From positions 1 through 64,000 of the forward strand of contig NZ_JNWZ01000005.1 in NCBI RefSeq assembly GCF_000716545.1: a stretch of 64,000 bases of DNA. Reading direction: 5' to 3'. The stretch's first letter is position 1; the number at the start of each line of letters is the position of its first letter. The stretch comes from Kitasatospora phosalacinea (GTDB lineage: Bacteria; Actinomycetota; Actinomycetes; Streptomycetales; Streptomycetaceae). A program made the translations under genes and the position numbers. Positions 8,750-17,192 of this stretch are shown piece after piece. The notes under the pieces were generated by a model that worked only from the letters and a program-made list of their open reading frames with translations, was not told the DNA's origin and ran no database searches.

Positions 8750-8977
8750 CGCGCCCTCCGTCAAGCCCGCTGCGTCAACAACGATGGTGCAGGTCGGGGG
8801 TGGTGCCCCCCACGTGCTGTGAGGGTAGCGGCGAAACCCCCCAGGGTTCGGGAGCACCCGCGCGCCGCGCCGCCGCGCGCGCCGGGGTGTGACCCGCACC
8901 ACCCTTACCGGTCAGTAGCATGGCCCGGGCAACGCGGCTACGCTCACCCGCACCACCCGACTGGAAGGCTTGGGCAC

Positions 8978-10024
8978 ATGCGACTCGGGATCAACCTCGG
9001 CTACTGGGGACTCGGCCTGGACGCCGACAACATCGCGGTCGCCCAGGAGGCCGACCGCCTCGGGTACGCGGTCTGCTGGGCCGCCGAGGCGTACGGCTCG
9101 GACGCCGCCACCGTCCTGTCCTACGTGGCCGCGAAGACCGAGCGGATCGACGTCGGCTCGGCGATCTTCCAGATCCCGGCCCGCACCCCCGCGATGACCG
9201 CGATGACCGCCGCCACCCTGGACACCCTCTCCGGCGGCCGCTTCCGGCTCGGCCTCGGTGTCTCCGGCCCGCAGGTCTCCGAGGGCTGGTACGGCGTCAG
9301 GTTCGACAAGCCGCTGGCCCGCACCCGCGAGTACGTGGAGATCGTCCGCAAGGCGATGTCCCGCGAGCGCCTGGTGCACGACGGCGCCAACTGGACGCTC
9401 CCGCTGCCCGGCGGCCCCGGCAAGCCGCTCAAGCTCACCGTCCACCCCGTCCGCGAGCGCGTCCCGCTCTACATCGCCTCGATGGGCCCCAAGAACCTCG
9501 AACTCACCGGCGAGATCGCCGACGGCTGGCTCGGCCTGTTCTTCGCCCCCGAGCACGCCGCGCTCTCCGTCGACGCCCTCGCCGCCGGCCGGGCCAAGGC
9601 CGGGCTGACCCTGGACGGCTTCGACCTCTGCCCCACCGTCAACATCGCCGTCGGCGCGGACGTCCGGGCCGCCGCCGACACGCTGCGCGACTACACCGCC
9701 CTCTACCTCGGCGGCATGGGCAGCAAGGAGAAGAACTTCTACAGCCAACTCGCCCGCCGGATGGGCTTCGAGCAGGCCGCCGACGAGGTCCAGACCCACT
9801 ACCTGGCCCGCGACAAGGCCGCCGCCGCGGCCGCCGTCCCGCACGACTTCATCGACGCCACCGCCCTCCTCGGCGACACCGCCCGCATCGCCGACCGCAT
9901 GCAGGCCTACGCCGCCGCCGGCGTCACCACGCTGACCCTCGCCCCGGCCGGCTGGACCCTCGACGAGCGCGTCGCCGCCCTGCGCACCGGCGTCGAGGCC
10001 CTGGAGCGCGCCGGGCTGGCCTGA
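8978..10024 (+). CDS. LLM-class F420-dependent oxidoreductase
   Basis: A 348-residue luciferase-like monooxygenase-family protein of the type that binds coenzyme F420, as in many actinobacterial reductases. It starts MRLGINLGYWG, followed by the barrel strands WAAEAYGSDAATVL and QIPARTPAMTAMTAATLD, then LSGGRFRLGLGVSGPQV, all typical. The C-terminus has LLGDTARIADRMQAYAAAGVTTL. It is a soluble single-domain enzyme; its substrate is not predictable. It marks the left flank of the peptide cluster and ends convergently with the alpha/beta hydrolase gene, with a small hairpin (10025-10055) between them. Confidence 0.88.
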   Translation: MRLGINLGYWGLGLDADNIAVAQEADRLGYAVCWAAEAYGSDAATVLSYVAAKTERIDVGSAIFQIPARTPAMTAMTAATLDTLSGGRFRLGLGVSGPQVSEGWYGVRFDKPLARTREYVEIVRKAMSRERLVHDGANWTLPLPGGPGKPLKLTVHPVRERVPLYIASMGPKNLELTGEIADGWLGLFFAPEHAALSVDALAAGRAKAGLTLDGFDLCPTVNIAVGADVRAAADTLRDYTALYLGGMGSKEKNFYSQLARRMGFEQAADEVQTHYLARDKAAAAAAVPHDFIDATALLGDTARIADRMQAYAAAGVTTLTLAPAGWTLDERVAALRTGVEALERAGLA

Positions 10025-10055
10025 CCGTCCGGCCCGCCGCCGCCCGGCCGGACGG
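10025..10055. terminator. Short hairpin between convergent genes
   Basis: CCGTCCGGC and its complement (10047-10055) around a 13-nt loop, immediately after the LLM gene stop codon. A modest but well-placed terminator. Confidence 0.55.
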
Positions 10056-10137
10056 GCGCCCGCCGCACGCCGTCGGGGGGAGTGCGCGCGGCGGGCACCC
10101 GCCCGGCCGGGCGGGGGTCACGGGGAGTCGCCGGGTG

Positions 10138-10989
10138 TCACCGGGGGGACGCGAGGGCGAGGCCGCCGGCCGGGACGCCCGCGAAGAAGGACAGGATCTG
10201 CCGGTTCACCTCCTCGGGCTGCTCCAGGTACCCGAAGTGGCCCGCGTGCCGGATCAGCCGGTGGACCGCGCCGGGGATGGCGCGGGCCACCTCGGCCACC
10301 AGGTGCGGCGGCGTGACCAGGTCGTCGGCGAAACCGATGACCAGGCACGGCGTGGTGATCGAGGCGTAGGCCGCGAGCCGTGCCGGGTCCGGCTGGACGG
10401 CGAGCTGGTGGCGCAGCCCGGGGCCGCCGGACACCGACTGCTCGAACACCGCGAGCCAGTCGGACACCGCGAGCTCGTCGTCGAGCGTGCGCGGGGAGAG
10501 GTTCTGGATCGCCTGCAGGGCCGCGTGGTACCGGGGCGGCAGCTCGACGCCGGAGTCCAGCAGCTCGATCTCGCCCCGGGCCGCCGCCGCGCGCAGCGGG
10601 TCGTCGCGGCCCCGGGTGGCCATCAGGACGGCCGCGGTGGCCAGGTCCGGCCGGGCCAGCAGCAGTTCCTGCACCACGTGGGCGCCGAGCGAGGTGCCCA
10701 CCAGGCGGCACGGCCCGGCGTCCAGGTGCTCGATCAACCCGGCGAGGTCCGCCACCAGGTCGCCGGCCGTGAGGCCGGGCCCGCCGGGGTCGCTGGGCGG
10801 CACGCCCCGGGAGTCGTACGTGATCACCCGGTAGCCGGCCTCCACCAGCGCCGGCACCTGGTGCAGGGACCACGCCCGGCCGCGACCGCCCGCGCCCATG
10901 ACCAGGACCACCGCCTCCGGGTCCGTCCGGCCGGCGGGCAGGTGGTCGTCGTAGTGCAGCCGGACCCCGCCGACGGTCGCGGTCCCCAT
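10138..10989 (-). CDS. Alpha/beta-fold hydrolase of the NRPS cluster
   Basis: A 283-residue soluble hydrolase with an alpha/beta-hydrolase triad: Ser100 in GTSLGAHV, Asp in GFADDLVTP and His in RHAGHFGYLEQP. The oxyanion region is VLVMGAGGRGRAW. Its start codon shares one base with the MbtH stop (TGATG), so it is translationally coupled to the cluster. It could be an editing (type II) thioesterase that clears misprimed carrier proteins, or a tailoring hydrolase. A chain-releasing role is less likely because a PBP-type thioesterase is encoded right after the NRPS genes. The fold is certain; the role is inferred. Confidence 0.8.
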   Translation of the reverse strand: MGTATVGGVRLHYDDHLPAGRTDPEAVVLVMGAGGRGRAWSLHQVPALVEAGYRVITYDSRGVPPSDPGGPGLTAGDLVADLAGLIEHLDAGPCRLVGTSLGAHVVQELLLARPDLATAAVLMATRGRDDPLRAAAARGEIELLDSGVELPPRYHAALQAIQNLSPRTLDDELAVSDWLAVFEQSVSGGPGLRHQLAVQPDPARLAAYASITTPCLVIGFADDLVTPPHLVAEVARAIPGAVHRLIRHAGHFGYLEQPEEVNRQILSFFAGVPAGGLALASPR

Positions 10990-11201
10990 CAGCGCGCGCC
11001 CATCCGGTCGGCGAGGCTCTTGGGGCGCATGTCGGTCCAGTGCTCCTCGACGTACGCCAGGCAGGCCGCGCGGTCCGTGTCGGCCAGTGCGACCGACCAG
11101 CCCGCGGGGACGGCGGCGAACGCGGGCCACAGCGAGTGCTGGCCTTCCGCGTTGACCAGCACCTTGAAGGACGCGTCCTGGTCGTCGAACGGGTTGCTCA
11201 T
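10989..11201 (-). CDS. MbtH-family NRPS accessory protein
   Basis: A 70-residue MbtH-like protein. The family signature is complete: NAEGQHSLWP, PAGWSVAL, then LAYVEEHWTDMRPKSL. Proteins of this family bind adenylation domains of NRPSs and are often needed for their solubility and activity, so it most likely serves the four A domains encoded at 20.8-34.9 kb. It lies 61 bp after the MppR-like gene and overlaps the alpha/beta hydrolase start by one base, within one leftward operon. The ATG start is the only sensible one. Confidence 0.95.
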   Translation of the reverse strand: MSNPFDDQDASFKVLVNAEGQHSLWPAFAAVPAGWSVALADTDRAACLAYVEEHWTDMRPKSLADRMGAR

Positions 11202-11262
11202 CGTCTGCTCCTGAGGTCGCAGGTCTCGTCGTGGAAGTGGAAGAGGGGCGGTGCGCCGGGGT

Positions 11263-12060
11263 TCAGTCGAGCGGCTTGCCGGAGACCAGCGTCTCGGCGT
11301 ACCCGAAGACGTGGCCGCGCCCGACCTCGACCGGCCGCAGCGAGGCGAAGTCGGCGTCGAGCACGTCGAAGATCTCCAGGTCCGCGTCGCCCGACCACAC
11401 CTCGGAGAACTCGACGCCGGTGACGGTCGAGGTCACCAGGCCGGAGGGCGGCTGCTCGCCGGCGACCCACGGCGGCTGGACCCGGCTGTGCACCAGCGGC
11501 ACGTCGTGCAACTGCGGCACGCCGGTGGCGAGTTCGGTCGCCCGCACCGAGGCCCGGGCGATCCGCCGGCCGCCGGTCGAGGCGGTGCCGTGGTAGGTGC
11601 CTGCGGCGGAGCCCAGCGGCCCGGCCCGGCCCACCCGCATCGGCCGGGTCTGGTGGACCTCGCCGAACTGCTTCGGCATGCCCTGCACCCAGCCGCGCAG
11701 CAGCGGCACCGACTGGTCGACCCAGGCGTACGGGCAGCGGGCCAGCGGGCGGCCGCGGTACTCGCAGCTCAGCAGGATCAGGAACTCGCCGAACTGGCTG
11801 CTGCCCGGCTCGGCCAGTTCCTCGCCCGCCTCCGAGCACCACTGCCAGTGCGCGAAGACCGCCGCCGCCCGGCCCGGGTCGGCGCCCGGGTCGAGCCCGG
11901 GCGGCAGGAACGCCGCGGCCGCCTCCGGGTCCACCCGGTAGTCGACCATGACGACCTCCCCGGCGAAGTGCCAGGGCGGCGGGGTCAGCGTGGCCGACGT
12001 GCCGGAGGGGGAGAGCGGAAGGCTGTAGCCGCGCAGGGCGCTGACGGCGGGGCTGGTCAT
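11263..12060 (-). CDS. mppR: MppR-like enduracididine cyclase (acetoacetate decarboxylase superfamily)
   Basis: A 265-residue protein of the acetoacetate-decarboxylase-like superfamily. Recognisable parts are GEVVMVDYRVDPEAAAAFLPPGL, the central QSVPLLRGWVQGMPKQFGEVH with the Lys expected to form a Schiff base, and a C-terminal beta-rich region. In mannopeptimycin biosynthesis MppR acts on the oxidised arginine derivative and closes the cyclic guanidine ring, giving the 2-keto form of enduracididine. The assignment rests on both the family and the context: it overlaps the MppQ-like aminotransferase gene by four bases (ATGA), and the MppP-like gene precedes that. An ordinary decarboxylase would be odd here. 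Confidence 0.87.
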   Translation of the reverse strand: MTSPAVSALRGYSLPLSPSGTSATLTPPPWHFAGEVVMVDYRVDPEAAAAFLPPGLDPGADPGRAAAVFAHWQWCSEAGEELAEPGSSQFGEFLILLSCEYRGRPLARCPYAWVDQSVPLLRGWVQGMPKQFGEVHQTRPMRVGRAGPLGSAAGTYHGTASTGGRRIARASVRATELATGVPQLHDVPLVHSRVQPPWVAGEQPPSGLVTSTVTGVEFSEVWSGDADLEIFDVLDADFASLRPVEVGRGHVFGYAETLVSGKPLD

Positions 12061-13241
12061 CGGGGGGACTCCTCGTTTCTCCAGGCGGCGGCGAGCCGGG
12101 CGGCTCCCTCCGCCAGACGGTCGGGCGGGTTGAGGCTGTACGCGAGCCGCAGGTGGGTGCCGCCGGCACCGCCGAAGCGGGAGCCCGGCGCCACCGCGAC
12201 GCCCGCGTCGCGGGCCGCCGCGACCAGCGCCCCCTCGTCGCGCCGCGGGTCGAAGGTCAGCCAGGTGAAGAAGCCGCCGGTCGGGCGGTCGACGGTCACC
12301 GACTCGCCGAGGCCGGCCCGCAGGGCCGCCATCAGCGTGTCGCGCCGCAGTCGCAGTTGGGCCCGCAGCCAGGACAGCCGCAGGTCGTAGCGGCCGTCGC
12401 CGAGCAGCATGGCGACCGCCAGCGAGGTCAGGTGGTTGAGCGCGCCGCCGCTGACCAGCTGTCCGCGCGCGGCCAGCGCCCTGACGACCTCGGGTTCGGC
12501 CTCCAGCCAGCCCAGCCGCAGGCCGGGTCCGAGCGTCTTGGCGAACGAGCCGAGCCGGATCACGCCCCGCCGTTCGGCCAGCGCGGCGAGCGGGGGCGGC
12601 AGGGCGACGCGGTCCAGGCACAGTTCCGCGTACGCGTCGTCCTCCACGATCGGCACGCCGTGCCGGGCGGCGACCGCGAGCAGGTCCCGGCGGCGCTGCT
12701 CGCCGGCGACCGTGCCGGTCGGGTTGTGGAAGGTGGGCGTCAGGTAGACGAACGCCACCCGGCCCGCGCCGGTCCCGGCCAGCGCCCGCTCCAGGGCGTC
12801 CGGCCGGACGCCCTCCCCGTCGGCGTCCGCCTCGAGCACGCGCAGCCCGTGGTCGGCCATGATCCGGCGGCCCAGGTCGTAGGAGGTGCGCTCGACCACG
12901 ACGTGCCGGCCCGGCTCGCCCAGGACGCCGCACAGCAGGGCCAGCGCCTGCGAGGTGCCGGCGGTGACCAGGACCTCGTCGGGGGCGCAGCCGTGCCGCT
13001 CGCCCAGCAGGACGCGCAGCGGCTCGGCCCCGGCGTTGGCGCCGTAGGTGAGCGCGGCGGGGCCGAACTCGGAGAGCGCCTCCGCGTAGAGCGGCAGCAC
13101 CTCGCTCACCGGCAGCAGGCCCGGCTCCAGGTAGCCGGGCTCCAGGTCGACGACGCCCGGCGGCGCGACGGCCTGCACCACCCCCGCACGCCACCAGCGG
13201 GCGTGCGGGAGCGGCGAGACCGTCGCGCGGGACGGGACCAT
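12057..13241 (-). CDS. mppQ: MppQ-like PLP-dependent aminotransferase
   Basis: A 394-residue fold-type I aminotransferase. Visible are the substrate-loop motif TPTFHNPTGTV, the Asp contacting the PLP nitrogen in VEDDAYAEL, and the PLP lysine in LGSFAKTLGPGLRLGW. In the mannopeptimycin pathway MppQ transaminates the 2-keto acid to L-enduracididine, which is the most economical role here. It might also serve the keto acid made by the cluster methyltransferase. The start overlaps the MppP stop by one base and the stop overlaps the MppR start by four, so the three genes are made as a unit. Confidence 0.87.
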   Translation of the reverse strand: MVPSRATVSPLPHARWWRAGVVQAVAPPGVVDLEPGYLEPGLLPVSEVLPLYAEALSEFGPAALTYGANAGAEPLRVLLGERHGCAPDEVLVTAGTSQALALLCGVLGEPGRHVVVERTSYDLGRRIMADHGLRVLEADADGEGVRPDALERALAGTGAGRVAFVYLTPTFHNPTGTVAGEQRRRDLLAVAARHGVPIVEDDAYAELCLDRVALPPPLAALAERRGVIRLGSFAKTLGPGLRLGWLEAEPEVVRALAARGQLVSGGALNHLTSLAVAMLLGDGRYDLRLSWLRAQLRLRRDTLMAALRAGLGESVTVDRPTGGFFTWLTFDPRRDEGALVAAARDAGVAVAPGSRFGGAGGTHLRLAYSLNPPDRLAEGAARLAAAWRNEESPR

Positions 13242-14392
13242 CAGCCGTGCTGCCGGGCGGTGCCGAGCAGTGCCGCGCGCAGCACCCGGGCGCCCGAGAC
13301 CAGGGTGGAGGGGTTGCGGGACAGCGCGAGGCGCAGCATCCGCTCGCCCTCCTGGGGCCGCGCCCAGTGGAACTTCTGGCAGGGCAGCACGTACAGGTTG
13401 TCCGAGCTGACCGCCGACCAGACGTCCATGCCCATCCGCGAGCCGACGTGCAGGCGCTCCACGCTGACCTTGGCGTCGGCGTCGACGAAGCCGATGTCGG
13501 GGACGTCGGCGAGTTCGGCGCGCACCAGGGCCCGGTTCTCGGCGATGGTGCGGTGCAGGTCGACGAGGCCGCCGTCGGCACCGTCCTCGGCGAACCGCTT
13601 GACCATGAGCAGGATCAGCGGCGAGGTGCCGAGCAGGATGTCCGAGTGGATCTTCTCGATCGGCAGGTCCACGTTGGCCGAGCGGACCAGCCAGCCGATC
13701 TTGAGTTCGAGGGTGGGCCAGAGCTTGCCGGTGTCCTCGATGACCACCCAGCGGCAGCCGACCTCCTCCAGCACCGCGTAGTGGTCGAACTGGGCGGCGG
13801 GGTCGAAGCCGCGGAACGAGGTGTCCAGGGCCAGCACCACGCCGTGCTCGGCGCACTGCTCGGCGAGCCGGCGCAGGCGGGCCTCGGTCATCACCCGGCC
13901 GGTGGGGTTGTTCGGGGTGGTGATGAAGACGCAGCCGACCCGTTCGAGCAGTTCGTCCGGCAGGTCCGCGTCGTGGGCCGCCTCCTCCTCGACCGGGACG
14001 AGTTCGAGGCCGACGCCGCGCAGGATGTCGGGGATGTTGTCGAAGGTGGGGTGCAGCAGCGCGATCGCGTCGGAGGTGGTGACCAGCGAGCGGGCCAGGA
14101 TCTCCATGGCGAGCGAGGACGAGTAGCAGCTGAGCGTCCGCCCGGCCGCGAACGGGTGGCTGTGCTGGCCGAGCATTCCGAAGAACGCGTCGGCCGCCTC
14201 CCGCTCGATCTCCGACACCGGGCGCATGACGGCCTCGGCCCACATGCTCGGCAGCTCGGAGACGATCTTGCCCTGCACCGCGGTGAGCTGCTGACGGGCG
14301 TGCCCGTCGGCGAGGTTCATCGAGCTGTCCAGGGCGAGCGTCTCGAATTGGGTCAGGTTCTCCGCAGAGACCGTCGGAAGAATTCTGTTCAC
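13241..14392 (-). CDS. mppP: MppP-like PLP-dependent L-arginine oxidase/hydroxylase
   Basis: A 383-residue PLP enzyme that closely resembles, from memory, the Streptomyces wadayamensis MppP: NLTQFETLALDSSMNLADGHAR at the N-terminus, LSCYSSSLAMEILARSL, TTPNNPTGRV, ALDTSFRGFD, and the PLP lysine (Lys223) in EDTGKLWPTLELK. MppP uses O2 to convert L-arginine to 4-hydroxy-2-ketoarginine, the entry step to enduracididine. A GTG at 14398 is in frame, but GAGAGG lies five bases before the GTG at 14392, which is therefore preferred. The gene follows the heme-protein gene by about 80 bp in the same leftward operon. Confidence 0.92.
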   Translation of the reverse strand: MNRILPTVSAENLTQFETLALDSSMNLADGHARQQLTAVQGKIVSELPSMWAEAVMRPVSEIEREAADAFFGMLGQHSHPFAAGRTLSCYSSSLAMEILARSLVTTSDAIALLHPTFDNIPDILRGVGLELVPVEEEAAHDADLPDELLERVGCVFITTPNNPTGRVMTEARLRRLAEQCAEHGVVLALDTSFRGFDPAAQFDHYAVLEEVGCRWVVIEDTGKLWPTLELKIGWLVRSANVDLPIEKIHSDILLGTSPLILLMVKRFAEDGADGGLVDLHRTIAENRALVRAELADVPDIGFVDADAKVSVERLHVGSRMGMDVWSAVSSDNLYVLPCQKFHWARPQEGERMLRLALSRNPSTLVSGARVLRAALLGTARQHG

Positions 14393-14474
14393 AAGCACCT
14401 CTCATGCTTGGAGCCGCGGCGGACGGCCGCGACTCACCGGCGCCGGAGCGTCGGGATAGGAATCGAATGACCTG

Positions 14475-15650
14475 TCAGCAGAACGCGAACTGGGTGAGCA
14501 ACTGCTCGGTGTCGTCGATCCGGTCGCCCGAGAGCAGACCGGTCTTCCCGACGAAGCGCTTGAGGTAACCGGCGCCCTCGGTCCCGCCGGACCCCTTGAT
14601 GTCCGACAGGTAGCGGCGGCCGAACCCGTAGTGCCGGCCGCGCCAGACGTGCAGTGGCGCCTCGCCCGTGGCGAACGCCTCACGTACCCAGGCGTCGGCG
14701 GCACCGGCCGCGGCGTCGCTCAGGGACGTGAACTCGTGGAGCGGCGGGTCGAGCAGCGGGGCCAGGTGCGCGAACCCCTTGTAGACCTCGACCTTGCGCT
14801 CGTCGTAGCCGTACACCACCAGTTCCATCAGGTGGTAGTTGAGCGACTGGACCGCGCTGGCGCTCCCGGTCGCCTCCCGGAATCCCATGAAGAGCTCCGG
14901 GGTCAGCGTGCGGAGGGAGTGGAAGAGCGCGTTCAGCAGCTCGGTCACGGCGGCGAACTGGGCCAGCCGCAGCCGGCACTCGGCGTCGTCGCGGCCGATC
15001 GCCTCGGTGGCGCGGCGCGCGGTCCAGCGGATCAGGTGGAAGACGACCTCGCACGCCTGCACGGTGCGCATGAAGATGTGCTCGTCGTGCTTGTCCGAGC
15101 GGCGGAAGCCCGAGCAGCGGTCGACCACCAGCAGGTCGCGGACCAGCCCGTCGTCGAGCGCGGCGGACCGGACCAGTCCGGCGTTCGCCACGGTGCGGTC
15201 CGGGCCGAGCGGGGCCCGGGACAGCCGGTCGAGCACCGCCTCCAGCCGGCGCACCCGCTCCGCGCCCTCCTCGGCGGTGGTCTCGTGCAGTCCGGCCTCG
15301 CGCAGTTCGAGCGCGATCAGGTCGGTGACGAGCGAGTGGATCAGCAGCAGGCCGGCCCCGTAGGCGTCGTCCCGCCGGTCGAGGTACCAGCCGATCACGT
15401 GCAGGCCGGTGTAGCGGTAGTACTCGGGGATGTCGAGGCGCCGGCTGAACGGCCGGGTCAGCAGCCGCAGGAGCTCGTTCTCCTCGGTGTCCGGCCCGGC
15501 CGCGGCCGCGTCGTGGCGGTCGGAGAGCCGGCGGACCTCCTCCTCGGGCAGCGCGGCGATCGGCGTCGCGTGCAGCCGGGCGGCCAGCTCGGCGCAGCTC
15601 TCCGGCAGCGTCCGCGGGCGGTCCGGAGCACCGGCCCCGGCGGGGCTCAC
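14475..15650 (-). CDS. Heme protein of the tryptophan 2,3-dioxygenase superfamily
   Basis: A 391-residue protein with clear TDO-superfamily motifs: DEHIFMRTVQACEVVF, then GFREATGSASAVQSLNYH (the FRxxxGxxSxxQS block), and WRGRHYGFGRRYLSDIKGSGGTEGAGYL with the expected proximal heme ligand His340 and the GTGG-type amino-acid-binding loop. The distal His of true TDOs (in QHQTSE) aligns with Val197, so ordinary Trp ring cleavage is uncertain. MarE of maremycin shows that this fold can also perform mono-oxygenation of beta-methyltryptophan. The GTG start overlaps the methyltransferase stop (GTGA), linking the two activities. The likely substrate is an aromatic amino acid, perhaps C-methylated. Confidence 0.8.
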   Translation of the reverse strand: MSPAGAGAPDRPRTLPESCAELAARLHATPIAALPEEEVRRLSDRHDAAAAGPDTEENELLRLLTRPFSRRLDIPEYYRYTGLHVIGWYLDRRDDAYGAGLLLIHSLVTDLIALELREAGLHETTAEEGAERVRRLEAVLDRLSRAPLGPDRTVANAGLVRSAALDDGLVRDLLVVDRCSGFRRSDKHDEHIFMRTVQACEVVFHLIRWTARRATEAIGRDDAECRLRLAQFAAVTELLNALFHSLRTLTPELFMGFREATGSASAVQSLNYHLMELVVYGYDERKVEVYKGFAHLAPLLDPPLHEFTSLSDAAAGAADAWVREAFATGEAPLHVWRGRHYGFGRRYLSDIKGSGGTEGAGYLKRFVGKTGLLSGDRIDDTEQLLTQFAFC

Positions 15651-16663
15651 CGTTCGGACCCGCGGTCTGCGCGCCGGCCGATGACCAGGTGCTTGTCGCC
15701 GCCGGAGCGCCGGACCTCGCCCTGTTCGAAGCCCGCCCGCCGCAGCAGCTCCAGGTACTCGGCCGCGGTGCGGTGCCGGCCCTGGGTCTCGAAGTGCATG
15801 GAGAGGTTCATGACGGCGGCGGCCGGCGGGCCGCTGCGGTCGTCGTCGAACAGCCTCTCCATGACCAGGATCCGGCCGCCGGGGGCGCAGGCGTCGTACG
15901 CCTTGCGCAGCAGCGCCGCGCAGGTCTCGTCGTCCCAGTCGGACAGGATGTAGCCGAAGGCGAAGCAGTCGCCGGCCGGCAGCGGGTCGCGGAAGAAGTC
16001 GCCGGCCTCGAAGCCGAGCCGGTCCTCCAGGTGGTGCTCGGCGGCCCGGGCGGCCAGGTGCGGGCCGACCTGGGGCAGGTCGAAGACGGTCGAGCGCAGC
16101 CGGGGGAAGGCGCGCAGGGCGGCCACCGAGAACGGGCCGCTCGCCCCGCCCACGTCGATCAGCTGCCGGGAGTCCTCCAGCCCGGCCAGGGCGGCGAGTT
16201 CGTGCGAGACGTGGTGGCTGAGGCTCCACATCGCGTTCAGGAAGCGGCCCACCGACTCGTCGTCGCGGTAGAGGGTGTCGAACGGCGCGGGGGCGTCGCG
16301 GTCGGCCTCGGCCTTGCCCACCTCGAGGTAGTCGGCCAGCCGGCCGAACTGCTCGGTGGTGCTGCCGATCAGGTGGCCGACGAATCCCATCAGGTAGCGG
16401 GGGTCCTCGCGGTCGACGTACGGCCGCACGTCCGCGGCGAGGGAGTAGTGCCCGTCGTCCGCGTCGAGGATGCCGAAGGAGGAGAGCACCAGGAGGAGCC
16501 GTTCGAGGGTGTCCTCGTCCACGGCCAGTGCGGCCGAGATCTTCCCGGCGGTGTCGCCGCCGTGTCGTACCAGGTGGTCGAAGACGCCGTTCCCGTCCGC
16601 GACGTGCAGGGCGTGGGTGGCGTACAGGCCGTAGACGGCGCGTTCCAGATTCGCAGGAATCAT
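15647..16663 (-). CDS. SAM-dependent methyltransferase, MppJ/MarI-like (alpha-keto acid C-methylation likely)
   Basis: A 338-residue class I methyltransferase of the O-methyltransferase-2 type: an N-terminal winged-helix dimerisation region (1-100), then a Rossmann core with LIDVGGASGPFS (169-180) binding SAM. Where typical O-methyltransferases have the catalytic His of HDW, this protein has Ser241-Asp242-Trp243, arguing against O-methylation. Asp242 and His290 may correspond to metal ligands I recall for the iron-containing phenylpyruvate C-methyltransferase MppJ. In mannopeptimycin and maremycin such enzymes methylate the beta carbon of aryl-pyruvates. It is the first gene of the leftward operon. 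The start at 16663 has a weak RBS, and an ATG at 16699 is possible. Confidence 0.8.
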   Translation of the reverse strand: MIPANLERAVYGLYATHALHVADGNGVFDHLVRHGGDTAGKISAALAVDEDTLERLLLVLSSFGILDADDGHYSLAADVRPYVDREDPRYLMGFVGHLIGSTTEQFGRLADYLEVGKAEADRDAPAPFDTLYRDDESVGRFLNAMWSLSHHVSHELAALAGLEDSRQLIDVGGASGPFSVAALRAFPRLRSTVFDLPQVGPHLAARAAEHHLEDRLGFEAGDFFRDPLPAGDCFAFGYILSDWDDETCAALLRKAYDACAPGGRILVMERLFDDDRSGPPAAAVMNLSMHFETQGRHRTAAEYLELLRRAGFEQGEVRRSGGDKHLVIGRRADRGSER

Positions 16664-17192
16664 TGTTCTCGCTGCCCATCGATGCGTGGGAATTGTCATT
16701 CTCGAACGGGGCCGCGGGTGTCGGACGCGACCGCCGGGATCTCGGGGCCGGATCGGCCCGGCCCGGGCGGTGGGAGCCCCCCGAGTCGTCCAGAAGTATT
16801 TCGGCGGGCACGGCGGACCGGCCATGTAGTTGCCTGCAGAGTGAAACCCACAGTTCGGGGGCGCTTTCGGGCGGCGGCGGCCGGCCGGCGGGCCGCGCGG
16901 GCGGTCCCGATCCCGGGCGGGTCGGTTCCGGCCCCGATTCGAACTCCCCGTGACGGCGAGGGGTCGGGGAGGCCGACGTGGTCCCATGGCCGGTTGAAAT
17001 CCGGGTGCCGGTGGTCGGGATCAGGTCATCCGGTGCGGCCGGGCGGCGCGGACGGAAAAGGGGACCGTGCAGGTCGGGGCTGTTTTTCGGAATCCTCCGG
17101 ACGTTTTCGAAGATCGTTTTCGGCTGGAAGCGGCTTGATCGGGAGTGGCCGGGGCCGGTAGCGTCTCCGGGAAAACGGGGAAAGGATCCGTA
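16664..17192. promoter_or_regulatory. Divergent promoter region between the precursor operon and the ABC exporter
   Basis: 529 bp without a supportable gene. For the rightward exporter, TTGATC (17135-17140), an 18-bp spacer and TAGCGT (17159-17164) form a good housekeeping-type promoter. For the leftward methyltransferase operon no convincing boxes were found. A 13-base sequence GGCCATGTAGTTG (16820-16832) recurs almost exactly upstream of the cluster regulator at 40047-40059 and may be an operator. Confidence 0.55.

Noticed and set aside
10138..10989. The alpha/beta hydrolase as the chain-releasing thioesterase
   Set aside because: The NRPS ends in an epimerase and is followed by an overlapping PBP-type thioesterase gene, which fits release better; an editing or tailoring role is kept as more likely.
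11263..12060. A catabolic acetoacetate decarboxylase
   Set aside because: The gene overlaps the MppQ-like aminotransferase gene and follows MppP; the MppR reading explains the family and the context together.
14475..15650. An ordinary tryptophan 2,3-dioxygenase of kynurenine catabolism
   Set aside because: The distal His position is Val, no kynureninase or formamidase gene is nearby, and the gene is coupled to a methyltransferase inside a biosynthetic operon.
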